Shown one piece after another: positions 34,580 to 42,273 of a DNA stretch of 64,000 bases; position 1 is the stretch's first letter, and every line of letters begins with the position of its first letter. This DNA is from JAAURB01 sp049647265 (GTDB taxonomy: Bacteria; Cyanobacteriota; Cyanobacteriia; Cyanobacteriales; Microcoleaceae): positions 1 to 64,000 of the forward strand of contig JBARXJ010000065.1 of NCBI GenBank assembly GCA_049647265.1, written 5' to 3'. The translations under genes were made by a program, and so were the position numbers. Under the pieces are notes generated by a model. That model saw nothing but the letters and a program-made list of their open reading frames with translations, had not been told where the DNA came from and ran no database searches.

Positions 34580-35512
34580 TCAAAACAAAATCGAACGCTT
34601 TGTCACCTTTTGGGAATCTGGGTCATTATCTAATGCTTCGATCAATTGCTGAAGATGATTGGGATCGGCATGATAATATTGTCCACAGAACTCACATTTT
34701 GCCTCTGCGCCGTTATCCTGTTCAATCATATCCCGCAGTTCGGCTTGACCAAACATTTTTAATGCGCCCAAAACCCGTTCAAAAGAACAAGGACAATGAA
34801 ACCGTAGCATCTGGGTTTCCGGTAATATATTTAAGCCTAAATCTCCTAGAAGATGTTGAAAAATCTCGGGTAAAGTTTGACGTTGCCGTAATAATGGCGT
34901 AAAACCGGATAATGTACCAATACGAGATTCTAACGTTTCGACGAGTTGCTCGTCTGTTGCTGCTTTCGGTAAAACTTGTAATAACAATCCTCCGGCAGCC
35001 TGTACCCCTTGTGGATCGACAAACACACCTAAAATTAATGCTGAGGGGGTTTGTTCAGAACTCACCAGATAATGGGTTAAATCATCCCCAATTTCCCCAG
35101 ACACTAATTCTACAGTGCTGGAATAGGGATAACCATAACCCACATCCCGAATCACGTAAAGGAAGCCATCTTTGCCAACTGCGCCCCCGACATCGAGTTT
35201 CCCTTGAGGGTTTGAGGGTAAATCAACATGGGGATGATCGACATAACCCCGAACTGTACCATCTAACCCCGCATCAACAAAAATTCGCCCCAGCGGGCCA
35301 CCCCCTTTGATATTAATATTGACTCTAGATTCAGGTCGTTTCATACTAGAAGCCAGTAACAGCCCTGCCGACATTGTCCGACCGAGGGCAGCGGTTGCCA
35401 CAGGGGAGAGATCGTGACGTTGCCTAGCTTCTTCTGTTAAACGAGTGGTAATGACCCCAACAGCCCGAATTCCATTGTCTGCTGCGGTTGCACGAATCAA
35501 TTGATCAGCCAT
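34580..35512 (-). CDS. hslO: Redox-regulated chaperone Hsp33
   Basis: The 310-residue product matches Hsp33, a holdase activated by oxidation. The N-terminal substrate-binding domain starts MADQLIRATAADNGIRAVGV. The redox zinc site near the C-terminus is seen as HCPCSFERV (CxC) and KCEFCGQ (CxxC). Oxidation of these four cysteines releases zinc and exposes binding surfaces. The family length is about 290-300 residues, so this has a slightly longer tail. It is upstream of, and on the same strand as, the membrane repeat protein, with a 206-bp gap. Confidence 0.95.
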   Translation of the reverse strand: MADQLIRATAADNGIRAVGVITTRLTEEARQRHDLSPVATAALGRTMSAGLLLASSMKRPESRVNINIKGGGPLGRIFVDAGLDGTVRGYVDHPHVDLPSNPQGKLDVGGAVGKDGFLYVIRDVGYGYPYSSTVELVSGEIGDDLTHYLVSSEQTPSALILGVFVDPQGVQAAGGLLLQVLPKAATDEQLVETLESRIGTLSGFTPLLRQRQTLPEIFQHLLGDLGLNILPETQMLRFHCPCSFERVLGALKMFGQAELRDMIEQDNGAEAKCEFCGQYYHADPNHLQQLIEALDNDPDSQKVTKRSILF

Positions 35513-35674
35513 TTACATTTCTTTACGCTTTTTATACCCCTCCTATTGTAAATTAGTCATTCCTTGTTGGTGATTAGCGATCGCTGATTCGTTTTCTGTT
35601 ATTTGTCATAAATGTTGAGTCGTATTGCGAGATTGATCTTTATTTATAACAACCAGTAACAAATAACCCATTGC

Positions 35675-36082
35675 TTAACAAACCCACTGCTGCGCTTCTA
35701 AATCAAGTGATTTCAAAAGCTGTTGGTTACCTTCAGCTTGTGCTTGTTGTCGGCGACGATCCAATAAACGACACACATTGGCTTTATGAACTTGTTTCCA
35801 CTCGTCTTCGGGGGGTTTCTCGCGAGGAATAACAGAGGCTGTTTTCTCTTGAGTCTTTGCTGCTGTCATGCTGACTGCAAGATTGATTTGATCGCTTGGA
35901 CGGCTCATATTATAAGCCACACCACGGTATCTTAAAGTGGGCTGAGGTTGAGGAACAGATAAATGTCTAGGATAACGAACGTGCCATTGTTGTCCTCGGT
36001 ATCTGCCACCAACGTCTCCTTCGATGCAGTCAACACCTGAACAATCTGAGTCGTAGCTGATATGACGATATTTGAATGTCAT
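35675..36082 (-). CDS. DUF4278 domain protein
   Basis: The 135-residue protein carries the short basic DUF4278 motif twice in degenerate form: TFKYRHISYDSD at the N-terminus and LRYRGVAYNMSRP near residue 50. The C-terminal half is charged and helical (KVHKANVCRLLDRRRQQAQA onward). This family is almost confined to cyanobacteria and has no known function. The gene stands alone between spacers that contain ATTTGTTA-type simple motifs. Confidence 0.78.
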   Translation of the reverse strand: MTFKYRHISYDSDCSGVDCIEGDVGGRYRGQQWHVRYPRHLSVPQPQPTLRYRGVAYNMSRPSDQINLAVSMTAAKTQEKTASVIPREKPPEDEWKQVHKANVCRLLDRRRQQAQAEGNQQLLKSLDLEAQQWVC

Positions 36083-36362
36083 GAGAATAACTCCTGTCGT
36101 AAACTTCGATTACTAAATTCTGCTTACTTCCAAGATAATTTAAATATTCTGTGTTGTACGTTACATTTTCTTGAGAGAATAATAAATCTATCCGAGGCAT
36201 GAGTCTCAACTCCCTCTAAGGAAAGGGTTATAGTCAATTCACAAAAATTGATAAAACATTTGATACGTTAATCCAGAGCAACTGCACTGTTCCCCCTTCC
36301 CTCTCCCTACGGGAGTTGAATCAATTTAGTCTAAAAAGCTGAATATTGACCGAAATAAATAT

Positions 36363-36827
36363 CTATTTAGCTGATTGATGTTTGCTGATATATTGCTGGA
36401 AAAACTCTTTCATATCGGGAGACTGACTGCAATCAAATCCCATCTGTTTACCTTTCTCCATCGCTATATCGGCTGATATTTTCTCTCGGGTTGCAAAATA
36501 CATCAACGAAAACGCTCCTGCACGTAAACCGCTTCTACAGTGTGTTAATAACGGCTTGGGAAGTTGGTCAATTTGCTGAAGCACTCGCAGAGCAAGTTCT
36601 TCGCTGATATGATTAGGTTTAACAGGAATATTAACGTAATCTAGCCCCGCCGCTTTAGCTTGTTCTGCTTCATCTTCTAAAAATCCCTCTTCTTGGGGAG
36701 AACGTAAGTTTAACACCGATTTATAACCTGCTTGTGCGGCTTGCTGTAATTGTTGTGCTGATAATTGTTCTGTCGCTACAGCTAAGTTTTCATTAATCTG
36801 TTTGATGTTTTTCATGATCATTATCAT
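36363..36827 (-). CDS. Beta-lactamase hydrolase-like (BLH/DUF442) protein phosphatase
   Basis: The 154-residue product has a dual-specificity-phosphatase-like fold. The signature CxxxxxR is seen in LTHCRSGLRAGAF. Other family segments are VATEQLSAQQLQQAAQAGYK, VLNLRSPQEEG and DYVNIPVKP. The ATG used could instead be the third one (36813-36815, MKNIKQ). Members fused to sulfur-metabolism beta-lactamase-fold enzymes are linked to sulfide oxidation; this one is stand-alone. It lies 66 bp downstream of the Rieske gene on the same strand, so they may be cotranscribed. Confidence 0.85.
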   Translation of the reverse strand: MIMIMKNIKQINENLAVATEQLSAQQLQQAAQAGYKSVLNLRSPQEEGFLEDEAEQAKAAGLDYVNIPVKPNHISEELALRVLQQIDQLPKPLLTHCRSGLRAGAFSLMYFATREKISADIAMEKGKQMGFDCSQSPDMKEFFQQYISKHQSAK

Positions 36828-36893
36828 TGAAATTGAACTTGATAGAGATTTGATTGAAGAATAACTACTGATTAAAATTGTCCACTGCTAAGG

Positions 36894-37427
36894 CTAAACC
36901 CACCAGGGTTTTTCTCCTGTACGGGGGTCGTTTTTTGTCCAAGGTGAGATTAAGATCAGATCTTGTTCTACTTTGACTTGTACAAGCTTTAAGGGAAGCG
37001 GAGCAGGGCCACGAACGACAGACCCATCGGCAGCATAACGAGAACCATGACAGGGACATTGAAATTGATTGTCCTTGGCATTCCAAGGAAAAGTACAACC
37101 AAGATGGGTACAGTTATCGACAATCCCAATCATGTCTAGCTGACCTTCTTCGGTGAGCGTTAAATAGGTTGGTTCTCCAGCTAATCCTGCCACTAGGGCA
37201 CGAGTTCCAGGGGATTCTGCTAAAATCTGACTGGCAGCAATGGGAGATCCCAAGCGATCTTTAGCAATAATTGAACCATCTTTAGTACCGCCTGCTGGAG
37301 GCATTAAGAACTTTGTAGCGGGATAAAGTGTAGCGCTGGCTGCGGTTGCAACCACTGCACCTGTGAGGAAGTTCAGTAACTGTCGGCGAGACAGGTCAGG
37401 GTATTCTAAAGGGAAACTTTCTGCCAT
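36894..37427 (-). CDS. petC: Cytochrome b6f Rieske iron-sulfur protein (solitary copy)
   Basis: Starting at the ATG at 37425-37427 the protein has 177 residues, the normal PetC size; a longer open frame to 37586 overlaps the Crp gene and is not needed. It has the SRRQLLNFLTGAVVATAA membrane/twin-Arg segment. Rieske cluster box 1 is CTHLGC (106-111) and box 2 is CPCHG (124-128), and it ends in RTGEKPWWV. It transfers electrons from plastoquinol to cytochrome f in the b6f complex. petA, the usual partner in a petCA operon, is absent here, so this may be an alternative PetC isoform under the control of the neighbouring Crp/Fnr gene (inference). Confidence 0.9.
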   Translation of the reverse strand: MAESFPLEYPDLSRRQLLNFLTGAVVATAASATLYPATKFLMPPAGGTKDGSIIAKDRLGSPIAASQILAESPGTRALVAGLAGEPTYLTLTEEGQLDMIGIVDNCTHLGCTFPWNAKDNQFQCPCHGSRYAADGSVVRGPAPLPLKLVQVKVEQDLILISPWTKNDPRTGEKPWWV

Positions 37428-37539
37428 TGTGTTTTTACCTGCTTGAGTTGACATCGAAAAGTAGTGATTGATCAAAGCATAGTCAATGTTGTGTGAGGTA
37501 TTCTGTGATAAAGTCACATAAGAACGTCTGGAAAATTTT

Positions 37540-38214
37540 TTAAGCCTGGGCAATTTTTTCAATCTCTGAGCAGTTTTTAAGTTCAATTAGTCCTCGCGAT
37601 ATCGATAATAATCTTTGTTTCTCAAAGTTTTTTAGAATACGACTGACGACTTCTCTAGAACTGCCTAAATCTTGAGCGATCGCTTCATGGGTTGTGTGTA
37701 ACTTGAGATGATTGTCGCTATTATTTAAAAGATATGCAGCAATTCGACAATCCATCCGTCGAAACGCAACCTCTTCAATGATTTCTATTACCGTCGCTAA
37801 CCGTTGAGACAGTAACCCAAAGATATATTCTTGCCAAATTGGATTATACTTTACCCACTCTCTTAAGCTGTTTGCCGGAATAATAAACGCCTCAACTTCA
37901 GTTTCAGTTATGGCAAATGCAGGAAATACTTTTTGACTAATAATGCTTGAAGCGGTCAGAATACAGCTATCACCTCGATCTAGATGATAAAGCGTGATTT
38001 CTCTACCATTTTCTCCGATTTTGTAAACCCGTACACTTCCAGAAACGACTAAAGGCAAATGATGACACATCTCACCTTCTAAACAGACAAAATGACCGGC
38101 TGGTAAGCTGATAGATTGACCTTGATCCAGTATGTTTTTTTGGGCTTCATGACTGAGTTTATCCCAAAAATCAAATAGTGCAGTCAGGGTTACAGCTCCT
38201 GTTTTATTCATCAT
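37540..38214 (-). CDS. Crp/Fnr-family transcription regulator
   Basis: The 224-residue protein has an N-terminal cyclic-nucleotide-binding-like domain (about 25-140; LPAGHFVCLEGEMCHHLPLV, DRGDSCILTASSIIS). A dimer helix and a C-terminal winged helix-turn-helix follow (HEAIAQDLGSSREVVSRILK, about 175-194). There is no obvious N-terminal Fnr-type Cys cluster. It may bind cAMP, haem or another effector, or none. It lies 112 bp upstream of petC on the same strand and is divergent from the BI-1 gene. An inverted repeat in the divergent spacer may be an operator for it. Confidence 0.9.
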   Translation of the reverse strand: MMNKTGAVTLTALFDFWDKLSHEAQKNILDQGQSISLPAGHFVCLEGEMCHHLPLVVSGSVRVYKIGENGREITLYHLDRGDSCILTASSIISQKVFPAFAITETEVEAFIIPANSLREWVKYNPIWQEYIFGLLSQRLATVIEIIEEVAFRRMDCRIAAYLLNNSDNHLKLHTTHEAIAQDLGSSREVVSRILKNFEKQRLLSISRGLIELKNCSEIEKIAQA

Positions 38215-38555
38215 TATCTACATCAGTTTTCTAAAGCCTGATTTTTACACCCTACAGATATTATAGTACAGACTCAATTTTATATTTTTTATTATTTTTG
38301 ATTCATGATATAAGCCGACTCTTCTATGACTATAGAAGTCACGATATCAGTCATTACCCTGTACTATTATTGCTTCTTATTCCAAATTGCATCAATGATT
38401 CAAACATCAATCATTCCATCATATTTTTATAGAAATATAAAAGTAATTTTTTAGTAAAAATACATAAACTTATTTACTTTTATATTAGATTTGACAACTC
38501 AAATAATTTGTTATAATTGAATAACTTCTTCTCACAATTTTTAGGAGTCATACAA
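38215..38555. promoter_or_regulatory. Divergent control region between Crp/Fnr and BI-1 genes, with dyad
   Basis: This 341-bp AT-rich region holds both promoters. It contains a perfect dyad, CTTCTAT-GACT-ATAGAAG (38321-38338), flanked by GATAT and ATATC on the outside, about 107 bp before the Crp start codon. The spacing and symmetry suit binding by a homodimeric regulator. An AGGAG ribosome-binding site for the BI-1 gene is at 38543-38547. Confidence 0.5.
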
Positions 38556-39239
38556 ATGATTACTGTTGCCCAGGCACGACCCAGCGAACGCGCCCAATTC
38601 ATTCAAAAAACCTATCTTCATTTAGCCGGTGCAGTTGCTGCATTTATTGTTGTTGAATTCTTGCTGTTTCAAACTGGAATTGCCGCAGGACTGACTAATT
38701 TTGTTTTAGGAAGTAGATTTAGCTGGTTAATTTTAATGGGCGGCTTTACACTGTTGGGTTGGTTTTCCCGCAGCTTGACCGCTAAAGCCGATTCTGTGAA
38801 TACCCAATATGCTGGACTCGGAATTTATGTAGTTGCACAAGCGTTACTGTTTGCACCCTTACTTTATATAGCTGCTTATTTTTCCGATCCTAATGTTATT
38901 CCAACAGCGGCAATATTAACCCTATTAATGTTTGCTGGGTTAACGGCAATTGCCTTTACAACAAAGAAAGATTTCACCTTTTTAGGCGGGATTTTAAAGC
39001 TGGGTGGATTTGTTGCCTTGGGTTTAATTCTTTGTAGTGTTCTATTTGGTTTTACCTTAGGTTTAGTCTTTTCTGTGGTGATGGTGGCGTTTGCTTCGGC
39101 TGCGATTTTGTATGATACGTCTAAAATCATGCATCATTACTCCACTCAACATCATGTTGCTGCATCGCTGGAATTATTCGCCTCTGTTGCTTTACTATTC
39201 TGGTATATTCTACGAATTGTCATGGCTTCTAAACGTTAA
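38556..39239 (+). CDS. Bax inhibitor-1 (BI-1/YccA) family membrane protein
   Basis: The start at 38556 is chosen because AGGAG lies 8 bases upstream; an upstream ATG-like extension at 38517 lacks a site. The 227-residue product has seven hydrophobic segments. It shows BI-1 family features such as RAQFIQKTYLHLAGAVAAF, FASAAILYDTSKIMHHY and ALLFWYILRIVMA, including the conserved C-terminal Asp pair region. Bacterial homologues act as pH-sensitive calcium leak channels. A good terminator hairpin follows the stop at 39258. Confidence 0.9.
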   Translation: MITVAQARPSERAQFIQKTYLHLAGAVAAFIVVEFLLFQTGIAAGLTNFVLGSRFSWLILMGGFTLLGWFSRSLTAKADSVNTQYAGLGIYVVAQALLFAPLLYIAAYFSDPNVIPTAAILTLLMFAGLTAIAFTTKKDFTFLGGILKLGGFVALGLILCSVLFGFTLGLVFSVVMVAFASAAILYDTSKIMHHYSTQHHVAASLELFASVALLFWYILRIVMASKR

Positions 39240-39868
39240 CCCAGGAATTGTTAAACGAGAGTATGTTGACGATGCTCACATACTCTTTAAAAGAGCTGTT
39301 GACTCAATCAGAGCGTGTCGTCACGAGATCATAGATTGGATATTATTTCCTCAAAAGAAAACATAAGTGACCTCTGCACATTGTAGGAACGATATTTCAG
39401 AGGGCCTTTGGAAAAAATTGCAGATCTTCGGCTAGATCAATTAGGTGTATATTCCTACGCCGCTAAAATCTTGTGATGACAAAATCAGAGCAAATTGGTT
39501 GGCTGTGCAGAATGGGAAAGGCGATTTAAACAACATCCACCTCCTAATTTAGGAGGACAATACCCTACAAGCAATACAAGTGAGTGAGTGTAGGACAATT
39601 CATCGGATTATTGCTAATTCCATTCGTGGGACACTCTATGTATTTAGTCAATAGTAAATTGTCGAGTATAATAGAGCCAAAGTTAATCCGCCATGTAAAC
39701 CCTATTTTTATTAGTAGCGATGAGAGCTATTACACGATCAACTTTTCGTTTTACTGAATCTTTACAAAAAATCGATAGACTCATTCAATTTTTTACAAAA
39801 CTCTCTTTACATTATTAGAGAATAAGCACTATCTTATAAACATCTCTATTAAACGGTGTATAGGGGAA
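39240..39868. other. 629-bp intergenic region with terminator, hairpin and possible decayed coding
   Basis: It begins with the BI-1 terminator. A near-perfect palindrome CCTCCTAATTTAGGAGG lies at 39540-39556. In plus-strand frames, short protein-like pieces appear (DLRLDQLGVYSYAAKIL and AEWERRFKQHPPPNLGG), interrupted by stops, which may be remains of a lost gene. A TATAAT at 39667-39672 could serve the next gene about 200 bp downstream. I cannot name any feature confidently in the middle. Confidence 0.4.
39258..39288 (+). terminator. Intrinsic terminator-like hairpin after the BI-1 gene
   Basis: A perfect 9-bp stem, AGAGTATGT with ACATACTCT, encloses an 11-base loop and is followed by TT. 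It lies 19 bp after the BI-1 stop. The T-tract is short, so efficiency is uncertain. Confidence 0.55.
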
Positions 39869-40762
39869 ATGGGTGAAGCTAACTCGCACCAAATGTCTGA
39901 CAATAATACGATGAGAACTTCTGACAGTTCTGAATTTATTCTTGTCGATGCTCATGTCCATATTTACAGTTGCTTCAATTTAGAAGCATTTTTCGACTCA
40001 GCACTCAAGAATTTTAAAGCCTCGGCTCGTCAGCAAGGTCATACGAACCACTTTCAGTCCACTTTGTTATTGACTGAGACCCAAAGTGATCATTATTTTC
40101 GTCAGCTTGCTCAGTTAGCACATCAGGGAAAGGGTTCAGAGCAACAGAAAATAGGTCAGTGGAACATTCATGCAACTCAGGAAGATTGTTCTATTTTCGT
40201 AGAAAATTCTCAAGGCGAAAGAATTTACCTAATCGCAGGTCGTCAAGTCGTGACCTCAGAAAATCTAGAGGTATTGGCCCTGTTAACGGCTCAAACCTTT
40301 GAAGATGGCGATTCGCTTGAAAAAACGATTTCATCAGTGATTTCGAGTGGAGGTGTTCCGGTCATTCCTTGGGGGTTTGGCAAGTGGATTGGACATCGCG
40401 GTACCATTCTCACTCGTCTTCTCGAGAATAATCCTTATTCAGCTTTGTTTTTAGGGGATAATGGCGGTCGCCCCACATTTTGGCCCGTCCCACCCTTATT
40501 TAAACAAGCTACAGAACGGGGATTACAGATTTTACCAGGAACTGATCCCTTGCCATTTGAATATGAGTCTTGTCGTCCCGGTAGTTTTGGATTTGCAATT
40601 GCCAGAAATCTCAATCCAGACAAACCCGCCGAAAGCCTCAAGCAAATGTTACTGGATTCATCAGCCTCGATTCAAGCCTACGGTACTCGTGAACAACCCC
40701 TTCGGTTTATACGCAATCAGGTTTCCATGCAAATTGTGAAACGCAAACGGAGTAAAGCATGA
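39869..40762 (+). CDS. PHP/amidohydrolase-like putative metal-dependent hydrolase
   Basis: The 297-residue product starts with ATG after AGGGGAA. An early HxH metal-binding motif is visible (LVDAHVHIYSCF, about 26-37). Later segments are GVPVIPWGFGKWIGHRG and LPGTDPLPFEYESCRPGSFG, which has the Gly-Thr-Asp pattern of metallohydrolase barrels. I recognise the general PHP/amidohydrolase look but not the specific family. Its stop overlaps the start of the glycosyltransferase by 4 bp (ATGA), so the two are translationally coupled and probably work on the same glycan or precursor. Confidence 0.7.
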   Translation: MGEANSHQMSDNNTMRTSDSSEFILVDAHVHIYSCFNLEAFFDSALKNFKASARQQGHTNHFQSTLLLTETQSDHYFRQLAQLAHQGKGSEQQKIGQWNIHATQEDCSIFVENSQGERIYLIAGRQVVTSENLEVLALLTAQTFEDGDSLEKTISSVISSGGVPVIPWGFGKWIGHRGTILTRLLENNPYSALFLGDNGGRPTFWPVPPLFKQATERGLQILPGTDPLPFEYESCRPGSFGFAIARNLNPDKPAESLKQMLLDSSASIQAYGTREQPLRFIRNQVSMQIVKRKRSKA

Positions 40763-41358
40763 AAAAGTTAAAAGCACTCGTTATCGCGCCTCAACCTTTT
40801 TATACCCCACGGGGAACACCATTCAGCGTTTATTATCGCACTTTAATAACAGCAGAACTGGGAACAGAGATTGATTTGTTGTGCTACGGGGAAGGTCAAG
40901 ATATTGAAATTCCTGGGGTAAGAATCATTCGCACACCTAACTTTGAATGGATTGGAAATGTCAAAATAGGTCCATCAATGTTTAAGCTGTTCTTAGATAT
41001 CTTTATTACGATTTGGACAGTTGCTTTACTCTTGCGGAATCGATACGATGTTGTTCATGCTCACGAAGAGGCGATTTTTCTTTGTGCCTTATTAAAGCCT
41101 ATCTTTAAATATCGTTTGATTTACGATATGCACTCTAGCCTCCCCGAACAGTTGACGAACTTTAATTTCACCACCTCGAAAACCATTATTAATCTGTTCA
41201 AGTGGATGGAAGATGCTTGTCTGCATACATCAGATGCTACAATCACCATATGTCCGAGCCTTTATAACTACGCTGTAGGCATCGTCGGACAACAAGAAAG
41301 GGTGTTTCTGATAGAAAATTCGATTTTTGATGAGGTGCAGTTGGCAACCGCCAAGTAA
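40759..41358 (+). CDS. GT4 glycosyltransferase, N-terminal half (gene split by in-frame stop)
   Basis: This 199-residue frame encodes the N-terminal Rossmann domain of a GT-B/GT4 enzyme: VIAPQPFYTPRGTPFSVYYR, then DVVHAHEEAIFLCALL, LIYDMHSSLPEQL and DATITICPSLYNYA. It ends at a TAA (41356-41358). The next frame at 41371 is in exactly the same reading frame and supplies the missing C-terminal domain. A single base change (CAA to TAA) would explain the split. Joined, the gene would encode 420 residues, a normal GT4 length. Alone, this half lacks the donor-sugar-binding domain and should be inactive. Confidence 0.85.
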   Translation: MKKLKALVIAPQPFYTPRGTPFSVYYRTLITAELGTEIDLLCYGEGQDIEIPGVRIIRTPNFEWIGNVKIGPSMFKLFLDIFITIWTVALLLRNRYDVVHAHEEAIFLCALLKPIFKYRLIYDMHSSLPEQLTNFNFTTSKTIINLFKWMEDACLHTSDATITICPSLYNYAVGIVGQQERVFLIENSIFDEVQLATAK

Positions 41359-41370
41359 CTTAATCTGCAA

Positions 41371-42021
41371 TTGAATTTAGCTGAACTCAACAAATACACC
41401 CAACACAGGAGATATTCTTCAATGATTGCCCTAGAGTCGAAGCCAGAAACTCAAATTGATGGTTTAATTTCAGATAAAAACTTAGTGGTTTACGCCGGAA
41501 CTTTAGAACCTTACCAAGGGATTGATATTCTGATTCAGGGATTTCAGTCTGTGATTTCGGCTGACCCTAAAGCCTTCTTATTAATAGTCGGTGGAACTAA
41601 ACTTCAAGTTGAACAATATTCTAACTTAGCCGAAGAATGTGGAATCGGAGATTATTGTTTATTCACAGGGCGTGTGCCTCAATCACTCGCTCAATATTAC
41701 GCCAATCAAGCTAAAGTTCAGGTTTCACCCCGTCGTAGCGGCACCAATACACCTCTAAAAGTTTATCAACAACTTGCTAGCGGTGTACCTTTAGTGGCAA
41801 CAAATATTTATTCTCATACCCAAGTTTTAAGCGATGAAGTGGCTTTTTTAGTTGAACTCAACGCTGAAGATATGGGTCATGGAATTTTGACGGCACTGAC
41901 TGACCATCAAGAACGTCAGCAACGCGCCCAAGCCGCTCAAAAACTCTATGCTGAAAAATATTCCCGCGAAGTTTATACAGAGAAAATGAGAAGTTTACTT
42001 GACTTTGTGATGAATTCTTAA
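41371..42021 (+). CDS. GT4 glycosyltransferase, C-terminal half (gene split by in-frame stop)
   Basis: The frame contains the nucleotide-sugar-binding domain of a GT4 enzyme: VVYAGTLEPYQGIDILIQGF, LFTGRVPQSLAQYYANQAKV and the C-terminal donor motif RRSGTNTPLKVYQQLASGVP. The formal start is a TTG at 41371 with no ribosome-binding site; the first ATG is at 41422. This supports the view that it is not an independent gene but the second half of the enzyme begun at 40759. Translation could still occur by readthrough or re-initiation. The product would transfer a sugar in the surface-glycan locus. Confidence 0.82.
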   Translation: MNLAELNKYTQHRRYSSMIALESKPETQIDGLISDKNLVVYAGTLEPYQGIDILIQGFQSVISADPKAFLLIVGGTKLQVEQYSNLAEECGIGDYCLFTGRVPQSLAQYYANQAKVQVSPRRSGTNTPLKVYQQLASGVPLVATNIYSHTQVLSDEVAFLVELNAEDMGHGILTALTDHQERQQRAQAAQKLYAEKYSREVYTEKMRSLLDFVMNS

Positions 42022-42154
42022 TTTGGATCTGTACAAAAATTTAGCTATACTTCAGGAACTGTTGCAGGGTTGACAAAACGCTCAATAGTTCCTATTTTTT
42101 GACGAAATCTTAACAGAGTGACCCCCTACCCTATACAAGTTGAATTTCGATTTG

Positions 42155-42160
42155 TATAAT
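42155..42160 (+). promoter_or_regulatory. -10 box candidate upstream of the asnB-led operon
   Basis: TATAAT preceded by TTTG lies about 114 bp before the amidotransferase start, in the 252-bp gap that separates the seven-gene run from the split glycosyltransferase. No convincing -35 box is seen, so this is a weak prediction. Confidence 0.4.
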
Positions 42161-42273
42161 GGGAATAACCACTACAACTTTAAGTCCACCAACCCATGGA
42201 CACAACAATTGTGGCATCTAGAGGGAGCATCGGTTTAGAGCATCAAATAAACGTGATGGAGGCAGAGTATTAA

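Noticed and set aside
34350..35310. Plus-strand frames of about 100-130 residues across the hslO region
   Set aside because: They lie antisense to Hsp33 or its spacer and have the composition of reverse-frame translation.
37428..37586. N-terminal extension of the Rieske protein
   Set aside because: It overlaps the Crp/Fnr coding end and is longer than any normal PetC; the ATG at 37427 gives the standard length.
39091..39366. A 91-residue frame overlapping the end of the BI-1 gene
   Set aside because: Its first half is out of frame in BI-1 and its second half spans the terminator hairpin.
40435..40739. Short frames on both strands inside the metal-hydrolase-like gene
   Set aside because: They are shadows; the main frame has a ribosome-binding site, an HxH motif and coupling to the next gene.
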